DNA from: an uncultured Clostridia bacterium
Lineage (GTDB): Bacteria; Bacillota; Clostridia; Lachnospirales; Anaerotignaceae
Assembly: GCA_944384265.1 (NCBI GenBank)
Contig: CALWSR010000010.1
Coordinates: 1 to 64,000 of the forward strand
Direction: 5' to 3'
DNA: 64,000 nucleotides
Shown piece by piece: positions 8,814-17,843 of this stretch. The notes under the pieces are model-generated. The model saw nothing but the letters and a program-made list of their open reading frames with translations, ran no database searches and had not been told where the DNA came from. Position 1 is the stretch's first letter. Every line of letters begins with the position of its first letter. Position numbers and translations under genes: made by a program.

Positions 8814-9224
8814 ATGAAAGCAAGAGCAAAATTTTATGAATGTGAAAAATGTCATAATGTTATGGAATTGGTATTAGATGGAAATGGCAGAAAAATAACC
8901 TGCTGTAACCAAGATATGAAGGAATTGGAAGCAAACACAGCAGAAGGGGCTTTGGAAAAGCATATTCCCGATGTGACGGTGGAAGGGGATAAAGTAACAG
9001 TATTCGTAGGCAACGGAGAGCATCCCATTGAAAAAAATCATAGTATTATGTGGCTTGCATTGGAAACCACAGAAGGAATACAAAAAAAATACATCCATCA
9101 AGAATATGTCAGTACTTCAGATAAGCCCAGAGGCATTTTTGTAACAGTAGATGATGAACCGGTGGCGGCTTATTCCTATTGTAATTTACATGGATTATGG
9201 AGAAAAGATATTAAAATGAAATAA
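8814..9224 (+). CDS. dfx: Desulfoferrodoxin (superoxide reductase, two-iron type)
   Basis: A 136-residue protein; start at 8814 after a GAAAGGTG ribosome site, since upstream in-frame sequence overlaps the kinase gene. The N-terminal desulforedoxin-like centre I has C10, C13, C30 and C31. The catalytic centre II ligands are visible as EKH, GEHPI, KNHSI and the C-terminal CNLHGLW motif. The enzyme reduces superoxide to hydrogen peroxide in the cytoplasm using rubredoxin-type electrons without forming oxygen, as in strict anaerobes. It goes with the reverse rubrerythrin at 52.6 kb, which can remove the peroxide. An 80-base gap with a dyad separates it from the kinase gene, so it probably has its own promoter. 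Confidence 0.93.
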   Translation: MKARAKFYECEKCHNVMELVLDGNGRKITCCNQDMKELEANTAEGALEKHIPDVTVEGDKVTVFVGNGEHPIEKNHSIMWLALETTEGIQKKYIHQEYVSTSDKPRGIFVTVDDEPVAAYSYCNLHGLWRKDIKMK

Positions 9225-9230
9225 AAAAAT

Positions 9231-9269
9231 ATTCAAAAAAAGAAAGCAATATGCTTTCTTTTTTTGAAT
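9231..9269. terminator. Bidirectional terminator between dfx and the carboxypeptidase gene
   Basis: A perfect 18-bp stem (9231-9248 with 9252-9269) around a 3-base loop, with A-rich and T-rich outer arms that serve both converging genes. Confidence 0.92.
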
Positions 9270-9271
9270 GT

Positions 9272-10639
9272 TTAGCGATAGCTTCTTCTTTGCCTGCTCA
9301 ATCTTTTTTGTCTTGCCAGACGCCGTCTTTTTCTTCTGTACCATCCAATGCTGCGACAAATCACAAATGATATGAAAAAGGCACCAATTCCGCAGCTTAC
9401 AGAAAAAAGTATCATATTTTTTATATTTCCAAAATATGGAATGCCTTCCATAGAAGTAAAATTACCAATGGCATTATCTGTTTGTACCAATGCGGCAACT
9501 GTGTCCTCAACAGTATGGTCCGCAAGCAATGGAACACTTTCTAAAATTTGTCCATCATAATAAAATGTTGCATTGCCAACAGCATCATTTTTGTTGACCG
9601 GCATTGTTAATTGCTCAGGTAAATTGATTTCTTTTGTCATTTGACTGCTGTCAAAATCAACGGCAACTGTTTTATAAACATCTGTTTGGGGCTTTGCTGT
9701 GACAGAATCTATTTCTATTGTTTTTTTGCCATCTTCTTTGACAACAGGTATTGTTTTTGCAATATCATTGACAGAAGCAATTTTTTCTGTTTTATAATTT
9801 GCAAAGCCATAATCAAACAATTTGATTGTGTCTTCATAATGTCCGGCTCCTTGACAGTGAAGCACCACAGCAATTAGCTCTGTATCATCTCTTTTTGCAT
9901 AAGTAACAAGTGTATTTTGTGCTTCATCTGTAAAACCGGTTTTACCGCCCTCACAGCCCTCATAGGTATAAATAGAGGGAGGCTTTATCATTTGGTGCTG
10001 GCCGTATAAATACCGTGTTTCCTGTTGTTTATTGGTAGGAGGAATTTCATAATACATTGTTTGTATGATTTTTCTAAATTCATCAAATTTCAGTGCTTCT
10101 TTGGCAATCAGTGCCATGTCATATGCAGTGGTATAGTGGTTTTCATCATGCAAACCATTTGGATTGACAAAATTGGTGTTTTCACATCCCAATTCCTTTG
10201 CCCTTTGGGTCATATGCTGTGCAAATTTTTCTACACTGCCATCTATCTGCTCTGCAATACCCAATGCAGCTTCATTTGCCGAACGCATCAATAAAGCATA
10301 AAGAGCTTGCTCCATTGTAATGGTTTCTCCCTCCTGCAATGCAATATGGCTGCTGCCCGGTTCTATGCCAAAAATCGCATCATGAGAAAATGTAATATTT
10401 TCATCCATTTTTCCGGATTCCAATGCCAAAAGGGCAGTCATAATTTTTGTGATGCTGGCTGGATATTCTTTTTTGGTACTATTTTTTTCATACAATATTT
10501 CTCCTGTTGCAGCATCCATCAATATGGCCGCATCTGCTCCCAATTCCATAGATTGGGGGGTATTTTCCGCCCATGCCCTATGAAAGGAAGAAAATAAAAA
10601 TATGGCTGTTAAAAAAATCATTAAAATATTTTTTTTCAT
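9272..10639 (-). CDS. D-alanyl-D-alanine carboxypeptidase (DacA/PBP5 family)
   Basis: A 455-residue exported penicillin-binding protein with AAAGGAG upstream. A signal peptide ends near residue 25 (AWA). The three active-site motifs are present: S62-x-x-K65 (SITK), S120-A-N122 and KTG (about 231). A C-terminal PBP5_C-like beta domain precedes a transmembrane segment (about 405-425) and a very basic tail (RRKRRRLARQKR), so it is anchored by a hydrophobic helix, not the amphipathic tail of E. coli PBP5. It trims the terminal D-Ala of peptidoglycan stem peptides. Sporulation homologues (DacB/DacF) cannot be excluded. It is convergent with dfx and divergent from comEA. Confidence 0.9.
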   Translation of the reverse strand: MKKNILMIFLTAIFLFSSFHRAWAENTPQSMELGADAAILMDAATGEILYEKNSTKKEYPASITKIMTALLALESGKMDENITFSHDAIFGIEPGSSHIALQEGETITMEQALYALLMRSANEAALGIAEQIDGSVEKFAQHMTQRAKELGCENTNFVNPNGLHDENHYTTAYDMALIAKEALKFDEFRKIIQTMYYEIPPTNKQQETRYLYGQHQMIKPPSIYTYEGCEGGKTGFTDEAQNTLVTYAKRDDTELIAVVLHCQGAGHYEDTIKLFDYGFANYKTEKIASVNDIAKTIPVVKEDGKKTIEIDSVTAKPQTDVYKTVAVDFDSSQMTKEINLPEQLTMPVNKNDAVGNATFYYDGQILESVPLLADHTVEDTVAALVQTDNAIGNFTSMEGIPYFGNIKNMILFSVSCGIGAFFISFVICRSIGWYRRKRRRLARQKRLSRQRRSYR

Positions 10640-10736
10640 TATATACTCCTTTACAAAAATATGTGATACAATAGTATAGATTATAACAGAAATGAGTGTA
10701 ATCTAAAACAGTTTTCTTTTTTAAAGGTGTGAGGAT

Positions 10737-11384
10737 ATGAAAAAAAAGAAAAAAGAAATAGATAACAGGTGGGGAATTTTTCTGCTATTATTTATCATAA
10801 CCATTTGTGGCATATCTTATAGCAAAATACGAAAAAAAACAATTCTGCAAATGGGTACACAAAAAGAAGATGTTCTTGAACAGGATGTCAATTTAGAGCA
10901 GTTAGATACGATTACAGTGGAAATTGACGGTGCTGTAAATTATTCTGGTATTTATACTCTTTCTGAAGGATATACTTTAAAAGATGTTATTGAACAAGCA
11001 GGAGGATTGACCCCACAAGCAGATATAGAAGCCATTTCATTGGATTGGAATGTTTTTGATGGGCAAAAAATCATTATTCCTCAAACGCAGCAGGATATGA
11101 AAATACAATACAGCACATTCTTTTTAGAGCAAAAAGAACAAACCGTACCACCTCAACAACAATCTATATTAGAAGAGGATACAGTTGCCCTCTGCATCAA
11201 TATCAACACAGCTGGTGCAGAAGAACTGGATTTGCTGCCAGGAATTGGTGAAAAGCTGGCAGAAAACATCATTGCTTACAGAACTGAAAACGGTTCTTTT
11301 CAGACAATAGAAGAAATCAAAAATGTACCTAAAATTGGGGACAGCATTTTTGAAAATATAAAAAATTATATTACTACCCAATAA
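10737..11384 (+). CDS. comEA: ComEA-like DNA-binding competence protein
   Basis: A 215-residue protein. A basic N-terminus and one TM helix (about 12-29) anchor it outside the membrane. An SLBB-like domain lies at about 58-115 (VEIDGAVNYSGIYTL), then a linker and a tandem helix-hairpin-helix DNA-binding region at about 150-213 (ININTAGAEELDLLPGIGEK, VPKIGDSIFENI). ComEA binds incoming double-stranded DNA at the cell surface and hands it to ComEC. comEC is only 3 kb downstream, but here two regulator genes and a GerMN gene lie between them. A divergent promoter region of about 97 bases is shared with the carboxypeptidase gene. Confidence 0.88.
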   Translation: MKKKKKEIDNRWGIFLLLFIITICGISYSKIRKKTILQMGTQKEDVLEQDVNLEQLDTITVEIDGAVNYSGIYTLSEGYTLKDVIEQAGGLTPQADIEAISLDWNVFDGQKIIIPQTQQDMKIQYSTFFLEQKEQTVPPQQQSILEEDTVALCININTAGAEELDLLPGIGEKLAENIIAYRTENGSFQTIEEIKNVPKIGDSIFENIKNYITTQ

Positions 11385-11404
11385 AGATACAGGAGGAAAG
11401 AGAG

Positions 11405-12094
11405 ATGGCATACCATATTTTGGTTGTAGACGATGAAAAATTAATTGTAAAAGGAATCAAATTTTCTTTAGAACAAGATGGAATGAAGGTTACAACAGCT
11501 TATGACGGAGAAGAAGCACTTCATTATATCAAAGAAGAAAAATTTGATTTGATTGTATTAGATGTAATGTTGCCAAAAATGGATGGTTTGGAGGTTTGCC
11601 AGCAAACAAGGGAATTTTCACAGGTGCCAATTATTATGGTAACAGCAAAGGGAGAGGATATGGATAAAATCATGGGATTGGAGTATGGAGCAGATGATTA
11701 TATTACAAAGCCTTTTAATATACTGGAATTAAAAGCAAGAATCAAAGCCATTTTAAGAAGAAGCTCCAATCATAAGGGGATTCGCAAGGATTCTCAAAAT
11801 ACATTACAAGTGCGTAATTTGGAGCTGGAATTTGAAAGCAGACGTGTATTTATTGATGGAAAAGAAACCAACTTAACAGCAAAGGAGTTTGATTTATTAG
11901 AATTATTTATGGAAAATCCAGGAAAAGTTTATAGCCGTGAAAAGCTTTTGGATACTGTTTGGGGGTATGATTATCCCGGAGATGTTAGAACAGTGGATGT
12001 CCATGTTCGTCGTTTGAGAGAAAAAATAGAAGAAAATCCAAGTGACCCTAAATATATATTCACTAAATGGGGAGTTGGTTATTATTTTAACTAA
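11405..12094 (+). CDS. OmpR/PhoB-family response regulator
   Basis: A 229-residue regulator beginning 20 bases after comEA with AGGAGG upstream. The receiver has D9-D10-E11, phosphoacceptor D53 (VLDVMLP), MVTAKG and TKPF. The winged helix follows from about residue 130 (NLTAKEFDLLELF, TVDVHVRRLREKI, WGVGYYF). Its end overlaps the kinase reading frame, so the pair is translationally coupled. The sequence is close to WalR/YycF-like and ResD-like regulators. The regulon is unknown. Confidence 0.9.
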   Translation: MAYHILVVDDEKLIVKGIKFSLEQDGMKVTTAYDGEEALHYIKEEKFDLIVLDVMLPKMDGLEVCQQTREFSQVPIIMVTAKGEDMDKIMGLEYGADDYITKPFNILELKARIKAILRRSSNHKGIRKDSQNTLQVRNLELEFESRRVFIDGKETNLTAKEFDLLELFMENPGKVYSREKLLDTVWGYDYPGDVRTVDVHVRRLREKIEENPSDPKYIFTKWGVGYYFN

Positions 12095-13514
12095 ATTACG
12101 AAAAAAATGGAACAGTCTGCAATGGCTGCTGCTGTTGACATATATATTGGTAGGCGTTGTGCCTCTTGTTCTTTTTACAAATACAATATTTCGTACAATG
12201 GACGGATATTTTGTAGAGGAAAGAAAAAAAGAGCTATTGAGCCAAGCCAATATACTGGCTGGAAAAATTTCGTCTTCTCATTATTTGTATGATGAAACAA
12301 AATGGAAACAATTTAATGAAGAAATCAGTGCAACCAGCAATCAAGGCAATTTTCGTGTTTTGGTAATAGATGTTTCGGGTATTGTCATCAATGATTCCAG
12401 CAGGCAGGATGTGGGAAAGACCTATTTGGTACCAGAAGTCATTGAAGCATTAGATAATAAAGATATAGCCAATCAACAAGAAAATGGAAACATTTATGCA
12501 GCAGTTTCTATATTGGATGAGCATTCCAATAAAATTGGTGTGGTGCTGATTTCTGCCCGCAGTGATGATGTAAGCAATACAGTGGGTGAAATACGCAGGC
12601 AATCCAATCTTCTTTTTGTCATTATCGCCCTAATTGTAGGGATATTAATGTATTTTATGGCAAAGTTTTTTACAGAGCCTTTAAAAAAAGTGTTAAATAT
12701 TATCATCAAAATGTCAGAAGGGCATTTTGACCAAAGAATTGATATCAAAGGGCTGCGCCACAATGAGATTTCTGATTTGGCATTGGCTTGTAATCATATG
12801 GCGGAAAAGCTGGAGCAAGTGGAAACCAGCCGTCAAAACTTTGTATCAAATGTATCCCATGAATTGAAAACACCTCTTAGCTCTATGAAGGTATTAAGCG
12901 AGTCTATATTACTGCAAAATGATGTACCAAAAGAAACTTATATTGAATTTTTAGAAGATATTAATTCCGAAATTGACCGTATGACAGAAATTATAAATGA
13001 TTTATTAACATTAGTAAAATTAGACCAAAAAGAAATTCCTTTGATATTTGTAGAAACGGAGCTAAACCAAATGATGAAGGATATGATGAAAAGAATGAAG
13101 CCTTTGGCTGATGTAAAAAAAATTACACTGGCATTTATTCCTTTAAAAGAAGAGGTATTTGCGGACATAGATAAAACAAAATTTATATTGGCCATTTCAA
13201 ATCTGATAGAAAATGCCATTAAATATACACCACAGTCTGGTTCTATTACTGTAACAGTAGACTGTGATCATCAAAATGCTTTTGTTTCGGTTTCTGATAC
13301 AGGCATTGGCATTGCAGAGGAAGAAATCGGAAAAATATTTGAGCGTTTTTACAGAGTGGATAAAACAAGAGACAGAGAAACAGGGGGAACAGGATTAGGG
13401 CTTTCTATTACGCATTCTACCATTTTGATGCATAACGGAAGTATAAAGGTCAACAGTAAAGAACAGGAAGGAACTACATTTTTAGTAAGAATTCCTTTGC
13501 ATCAAAATGCGTAA
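12042..13514 (+). CDS. Sensor histidine kinase, start uncertain
   Basis: A kinase of up to 490 residues: TM1 (LLLLTYILVGVVPLVLF), an extracytoplasmic sensor, TM2 (LLFVIIALIVGILMYF), HAMP, HisKA (SNVSHELKTPLSS) and HATPase_c (NLIENAIKYTP, DTGIGIA, GGTGLGLSI). There is no ATG before TM1. The frame offers GTG at 12042 (given here), TTG at 12075, or an unusual ATT at 12081/12084, which alone is well spaced from the GGGGAG at 12069-12074. In all cases it overlaps or abuts the regulator gene. It is followed 27 bases later by the GerMN gene, which is probably a functional partner. Confidence 0.85.
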   Translation: MTLNIYSLNGELVIILTKLRKKWNSLQWLLLLTYILVGVVPLVLFTNTIFRTMDGYFVEERKKELLSQANILAGKISSSHYLYDETKWKQFNEEISATSNQGNFRVLVIDVSGIVINDSSRQDVGKTYLVPEVIEALDNKDIANQQENGNIYAAVSILDEHSNKIGVVLISARSDDVSNTVGEIRRQSNLLFVIIALIVGILMYFMAKFFTEPLKKVLNIIIKMSEGHFDQRIDIKGLRHNEISDLALACNHMAEKLEQVETSRQNFVSNVSHELKTPLSSMKVLSESILLQNDVPKETYIEFLEDINSEIDRMTEIINDLLTLVKLDQKEIPLIFVETELNQMMKDMMKRMKPLADVKKITLAFIPLKEEVFADIDKTKFILAISNLIENAIKYTPQSGSITVTVDCDHQNAFVSVSDTGIGIAEEEIGKIFERFYRVDKTRDRETGGTGLGLSITHSTILMHNGSIKVNSKEQEGTTFLVRIPLHQNA

Positions 13515-13541
13515 TATTGTAATCAAAAAGGAGGCTTTCCT

Positions 13542-14498
13542 TTGTCAGATAAAAAAAATTATACCAAAATAGTATGGTGTATTGTTCTTTTTTTGATGAT
13601 TATCAGCATCATATTTCTTTCCGTTTTTCAAAGAAAGGATTATGCTTCAGAAAACAATCATCAAAAAACAGTAGAACTATATTTTAATAACACAACAACA
13701 TCCAAAATGAGAGCAGAAGAAAGAACCATTTATGGAGATACACGCAAGGAACTGATTGAAGCTGTAATAAAGGAATTAAAAAATGGCTCCAAGAAGGAAG
13801 GCAATGTATCTGTCATACCACAGGATTTAGCAGTATTGCATATTGACATAGAAGATGACATTGCCATAATTGATTTATCAGAAACGTATTACAATTTAAC
13901 TGCCGGCTCAGAGATTATGTGTCGTTGTTCTATTGTATGGTCTGTTACAAGCTTGGATTTTATTGACTATGTTCACATCACAGTAGATGGGCAAGCATTG
14001 AAAAAAACATCCGGTGACCCCATTGGATTGATGAGCCGTGAAAATGTCATGTTAAATCCCATTGTTTCTCCAGAATCCAAACGATATGAAATTGTCACAC
14101 TCTATTTTACAAATGAATCCGGTACAAAGCTTGTAGCAGAAGAAAGGGAAATTGAAGTAAGCCAAAATCAGCCAAGAGAAAAATCTGTAATCGAACAGCT
14201 CATTGCAGGACCAAAAGAAAAGGGGAATTTTATTACCATTCCGGCTGATGCTAAAATAAGAGATGCTACAACCACAGAAGACGGCATTTGTTATGTAAAT
14301 GTAAGCAATGATTTTATGACAAAAATTACAAATGGAAGCGTAAATGAACAAATTGCGGTTTACTCTATTGTAAACTCTCTTGTATCATTATATAATGTAG
14401 AAAAAGTACAATTTTTAATTGAAGGAGAAAAAATGGAAGATGCAGGCGGTCATTTGGATTATAGCAAACCATTTGTCGCTATGGAGATTGGGGTATAG
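13542..14498 (+). CDS. Membrane-anchored protein with two GerMN domains
   Basis: A 318-residue protein starting at a TTG placed 7 bases after AAGGAGG. An N-terminal TM or uncleaved signal (about residues 10-27, no lipobox Cys) is followed by two GerMN-type repeats: about 42-155 (VELYFNN, IDLSETYYNL) and about 178-315 (VTLYFTN, VNVSNDFM). GerMN domains occur in B. subtilis GerM (sporulation and germination) and in actinobacterial LpqB next to the MtrAB two-component system. Position directly after a histidine kinase gene recalls the LpqB case, so a role as an extracytoplasmic modulator of the kinase is a reasonable inference, not shown. Confidence 0.85.
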   Translation: MSDKKNYTKIVWCIVLFLMIISIIFLSVFQRKDYASENNHQKTVELYFNNTTTSKMRAEERTIYGDTRKELIEAVIKELKNGSKKEGNVSVIPQDLAVLHIDIEDDIAIIDLSETYYNLTAGSEIMCRCSIVWSVTSLDFIDYVHITVDGQALKKTSGDPIGLMSRENVMLNPIVSPESKRYEIVTLYFTNESGTKLVAEEREIEVSQNQPREKSVIEQLIAGPKEKGNFITIPADAKIRDATTTEDGICYVNVSNDFMTKITNGSVNEQIAVYSIVNSLVSLYNVEKVQFLIEGEKMEDAGGHLDYSKPFVAMEIGV

Positions 14499-14501
14499 TA
14501 T

Positions 14502-16829
14502 ATGATTAGACCTTTTGTATGGACAGTATGTTTTTTCATCATTGGTATTATCGTTGGGCAAAACGCATCTTATATGTGTTTTGCTCTTTTTACTGTTATA
14601 ATCGGTGTAATATCTATTTTAATAGGCTATTATTATAAAAGTAAATTTCCTATTATTTATTTTTTGTTCTTTATTTTAGGAAATATACTGATTACAATAC
14701 AATTACAGCCTGCTTCTATGGTATTGGATGAACTGGCAAAACAAAAACAATCAGTTGTGATAGAAGGTACAGTAACCAATATTTCTTATACCACATCCCA
14801 AAGGCAAAAAATAACAGTTCAAACAAGTGCTGTTATTTGGGAGGATGGAAAAGAAACAGACTCTTTTAAAATTTTAGCTATATTAGAAAAGTATGAAACA
14901 GTAAATATATGGGATAGCGTAAAACTGGAAGGGCCACTTTTGCATTTAGAAAAAAATACCACAGAGGGTGGCTATGATGAAAAATTATATTTAGGTACAA
15001 GAGGATATGATTACAAAATATATCCCGAGAAAAAAACAGTAACAGGACAACACAAAATACCTATTTTAAGCAATATCTATCAATTAAAAGAAGACATAAA
15101 AACAGTTTATGACACAGTTTTGCCTCAGCAAAAAAGCAGTATTTTAAAAGCTATGATAACAGGAGATAAAGATGATATTGATGCTATTACAGAGCAACGA
15201 TATACAACAGCAGGTATTACACATATTTTAGCCATTTCAGGCCTTCATGTTTCTATCATTAGTATGTATCTTTTCTATGGATTGGAAAAACTATTAAAAT
15301 GGAATAAACGAAAAAGCTCTATTGTAGTATTATTTTGTTTAATATTTTATTTGTTTTTTTCCGGATTTTCTCCGTCGTCTGTCAGAGCAGTGATTATGAT
15401 TGGCATTGGACTGATAGGAAATTTGATTTATTATGAAGCAGACAGTTTAAACAATGTTGCCCTTGCAGCAATTTGTATTTTATTGGTACAGCCGTTATAT
15501 CTATGGGATATTGGCTTTCAGCTTTCTTTTATCACAATTACAGGCATTTTACTCGGTGCAAATATGCTAAAAAATAATCCTTTGCCAACATATATTAAAA
15601 ATTCTTTTGGTATTTGTACCATTGCTTCCGCTGTTAGTTTTCCTATTACAGCCTATCATTTTTATTCTGTTTCTTTAGTAGGCATTTTTGTCAATGTTGT
15701 AGTACTGCCATTGACAGGTTTTTTGTTGGCAATGGGTATGGCAGTAGGTATAGTAGGTCTATTTTCTATACCCATTGCTGCTTTTTTCAGTGGCACTATA
15801 TTTTATATATTAGAATTTTATGAAAAGGTTTGTATTTTGGCAGAATCTATTCCATATGGATATGTTCTTTGGGGGCGTCCTTCTATTGCCATTATTTTGT
15901 TATGCTATGCAATTTTTATTGCTGTTTATTTTTATAATAGAAATAATAGATATTGTAAATATACTTTAATTACATTAGAAATCATATTGTTATGCAGTAT
16001 TTTTGCAAACAAATATTTTTTTCAAAAAGATAAAGTAACCTTTTTGGATGTAGGACAGGGTGACAGCACAATTGTTCAAACCCATGATGGCTATACATAT
16101 GTGATAGATACAGGAGGCGCATTTTATACCCCTTTAGGCAGAAATACAGGAACTTATACCATATTGCCATATTTACAAAAGGAAGGTATTTCAAAAATAG
16201 ATGGCCTTTTTATTACTCATATGGATGCAGACCACTGCTTGGGAGCTATTGAACTATTTCAGCAAATTGAAATAGGGGGTATTTATATTTCAAAGTATGC
16301 ATTTGAAAAAACACCATTATATGAAACATTTTTGAAAAATGCTGATAAATACCATATTCCCATTTATACCATTCAGGCAGGTGAAAAAGCGCAGCTAGGT
16401 GAAGGTACTGCTTTAGAAGTTATATATCCCTATGAAAAAATGGCATTTTTTGATGCAGATGACAACCATGGTTCTCTTGTATTACGTATCACTTGTCAAA
16501 ACACTTCTTTTTTACTTACAGCAGATGCAGGAGCAGTGGATGAACAAATCATATTGCAACAGCAATCTGAAGCTATAAAAAGCACTATATTAAAAGCAGG
16601 GCATCATGGCTCAAAATATTCTACTACAAAATCCTTTTTAGAAGCAGTGCAGCCGGAAGCTGCCATACTTTCCTATGGTGCAGAAAACAGATACGGACAT
16701 CCTCATATGGAAACAATACAGCGTTTGCAGGAGCAAAACATAATATTATATGAAACAGCAAAGCAAGGGACCATTACCGTTTTGGTTGAAAAAGATGGTT
16801 ATAGCATAGAAGGGACGATACAGCAATGA
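14502..16829 (+). CDS. comEC: ComEC/Rec2 DNA internalisation channel
   Basis: A 775-residue polytopic membrane protein starting 4 bases after the previous stop. It has an N-terminal TM pair and an OB-like DUF4131 segment (about 1-190). A competence domain of eight or more helices follows (ITHILAISGLHVSI, SPSSVRAVIM). The C-terminal metallo-beta-lactamase domain (about 515-770) has VGQGDS, THMDADH and GHHGSK metal motifs. It carries single-stranded DNA into the cytoplasm and may degrade the other strand. All motifs look intact, so natural transformation is possible. It overlaps holA by 4 bases (ATGA), the usual clostridial order. Confidence 0.93.
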   Translation: MIRPFVWTVCFFIIGIIVGQNASYMCFALFTVIIGVISILIGYYYKSKFPIIYFLFFILGNILITIQLQPASMVLDELAKQKQSVVIEGTVTNISYTTSQRQKITVQTSAVIWEDGKETDSFKILAILEKYETVNIWDSVKLEGPLLHLEKNTTEGGYDEKLYLGTRGYDYKIYPEKKTVTGQHKIPILSNIYQLKEDIKTVYDTVLPQQKSSILKAMITGDKDDIDAITEQRYTTAGITHILAISGLHVSIISMYLFYGLEKLLKWNKRKSSIVVLFCLIFYLFFSGFSPSSVRAVIMIGIGLIGNLIYYEADSLNNVALAAICILLVQPLYLWDIGFQLSFITITGILLGANMLKNNPLPTYIKNSFGICTIASAVSFPITAYHFYSVSLVGIFVNVVVLPLTGFLLAMGMAVGIVGLFSIPIAAFFSGTIFYILEFYEKVCILAESIPYGYVLWGRPSIAIILLCYAIFIAVYFYNRNNRYCKYTLITLEIILLCSIFANKYFFQKDKVTFLDVGQGDSTIVQTHDGYTYVIDTGGAFYTPLGRNTGTYTILPYLQKEGISKIDGLFITHMDADHCLGAIELFQQIEIGGIYISKYAFEKTPLYETFLKNADKYHIPIYTIQAGEKAQLGEGTALEVIYPYEKMAFFDADDNHGSLVLRITCQNTSFLLTADAGAVDEQIILQQQSEAIKSTILKAGHHGSKYSTTKSFLEAVQPEAAILSYGAENRYGHPHMETIQRLQEQNIILYETAKQGTITVLVEKDGYSIEGTIQQ

Positions 16830-17821
16830 AAGAATTGAAAAAACAATTAAAACAAAACAATATTGTACATTGTTATTTATTTTATGGCACAGAACAATAT
16901 TTAAAAAAATATTATACAGATTTATTAAAAAATACTATATTGGATGCTTCTGAGCAAACCATGAATTTGGATATATTTGAAGGAAAAAAATATACGGCCT
17001 CTGATATTTTAGACAGTGCAGATACATTGCCTTTTTTAAGCCAAAAAAGAGTGTTAATCATCAAAGAAAGCGGTTTGCTTCAATCAGGAAGGAAAGAAGA
17101 TAGTGAAAAAATGGCAGAGTATATAAAAAATATTCCTGATACCACCTGCATTGTTTTTGTAGAAAATGAAATTGATAAAAGAACAAAGCTGTACAAGTCT
17201 ATTTTAAAACATGGCTATGTGGCAGAAATGAATCATCTTTCCGAAAATGAAATGCTTTTATGGATTCAAAAAAAATGCAAAGAAAATCATATGCAAATAG
17301 AAAACGCTGTGGCTGTGTATTTGCTTCGTACTGTTGGAGGAGAAATGACACAGCTAGAGGAAGAAATAAAAAAATTACGTTATTTTTTAACAGAAGAGGC
17401 TTTTATTACAGTAAAAGATATTGATGCTATTTGTACCAAATCATTAGAAACAAGAATATTTGATTTGGTGGACGCTGTTGCAAACGGCCGCTCCAAAGAA
17501 GCTGTTACCATTTATCGCAATTTGATTTTGATGAAGGAATCTCCCCTTATGGTGCTTGCAATGGTCATACGACAATTTCGCATGATATTACAATGCAAAA
17601 TATTATTAGAACAAGGACAAACACAATCTGAAATTGCTCAAAAAATAGGTGTAAGAGATTTTGTTGTAAGACAATGCCTTCAGCAATCAAAGCATTTTAC
17701 AAAAGAGGAATTACAAAACGCATTGGAAAATTGTCTGAATATAGATACCAATATTAAAACAGGCAAAGAAAATCCGGATTTGGCTGTGGAATTGCTTTTA
17801 TTACAATACAGTAAAAAATAA
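16826..17821 (+). CDS. holA: DNA polymerase III delta subunit
   Basis: A 331-residue clamp-loader subunit, full length for HolA. N-terminal degenerate AAA+ module (YLFYGTEQYLKKYYT), middle lid domain and the C-terminal helical collar (LEQGQTQSEIAQKIGVRDF). It opens the beta sliding clamp during loading. Its start overlaps the comEC stop, and the transcript ends at a strong terminator right at its stop. comEC-holA adjacency is conserved in Firmicutes and supports both calls. Confidence 0.92.
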   Translation: MKELKKQLKQNNIVHCYLFYGTEQYLKKYYTDLLKNTILDASEQTMNLDIFEGKKYTASDILDSADTLPFLSQKRVLIIKESGLLQSGRKEDSEKMAEYIKNIPDTTCIVFVENEIDKRTKLYKSILKHGYVAEMNHLSENEMLLWIQKKCKENHMQIENAVAVYLLRTVGGEMTQLEEEIKKLRYFLTEEAFITVKDIDAICTKSLETRIFDLVDAVANGRSKEAVTIYRNLILMKESPLMVLAMVIRQFRMILQCKILLEQGQTQSEIAQKIGVRDFVVRQCLQQSKHFTKEELQNALENCLNIDTNIKTGKENPDLAVELLLLQYSKK

Positions 17822-17840
17822 AACAGGATTCGCCTGTTTT
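17820..17840. terminator. Bidirectional terminator between holA and the exonuclease gene
   Basis: 8-bp stem AAAACAGG / CCTGTTTT with a 5-base loop, flanked by A-rich and T-rich runs so that it can serve both converging genes. Confidence 0.9.
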
Positions 17841-17843
17841 ATT

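Noticed and set aside
9231-9269. Long A/T palindrome as a possible regulatory operator
   Set aside because: Its place between two converging stops, with A- and T-runs in the arms, marks it as a bidirectional terminator.
12107-12292. ATG-started frame at the kinase N-terminus
   Set aside because: Out of frame with the kinase domains and overlapping its first TM helix; the kinase frame is clearly the real one.
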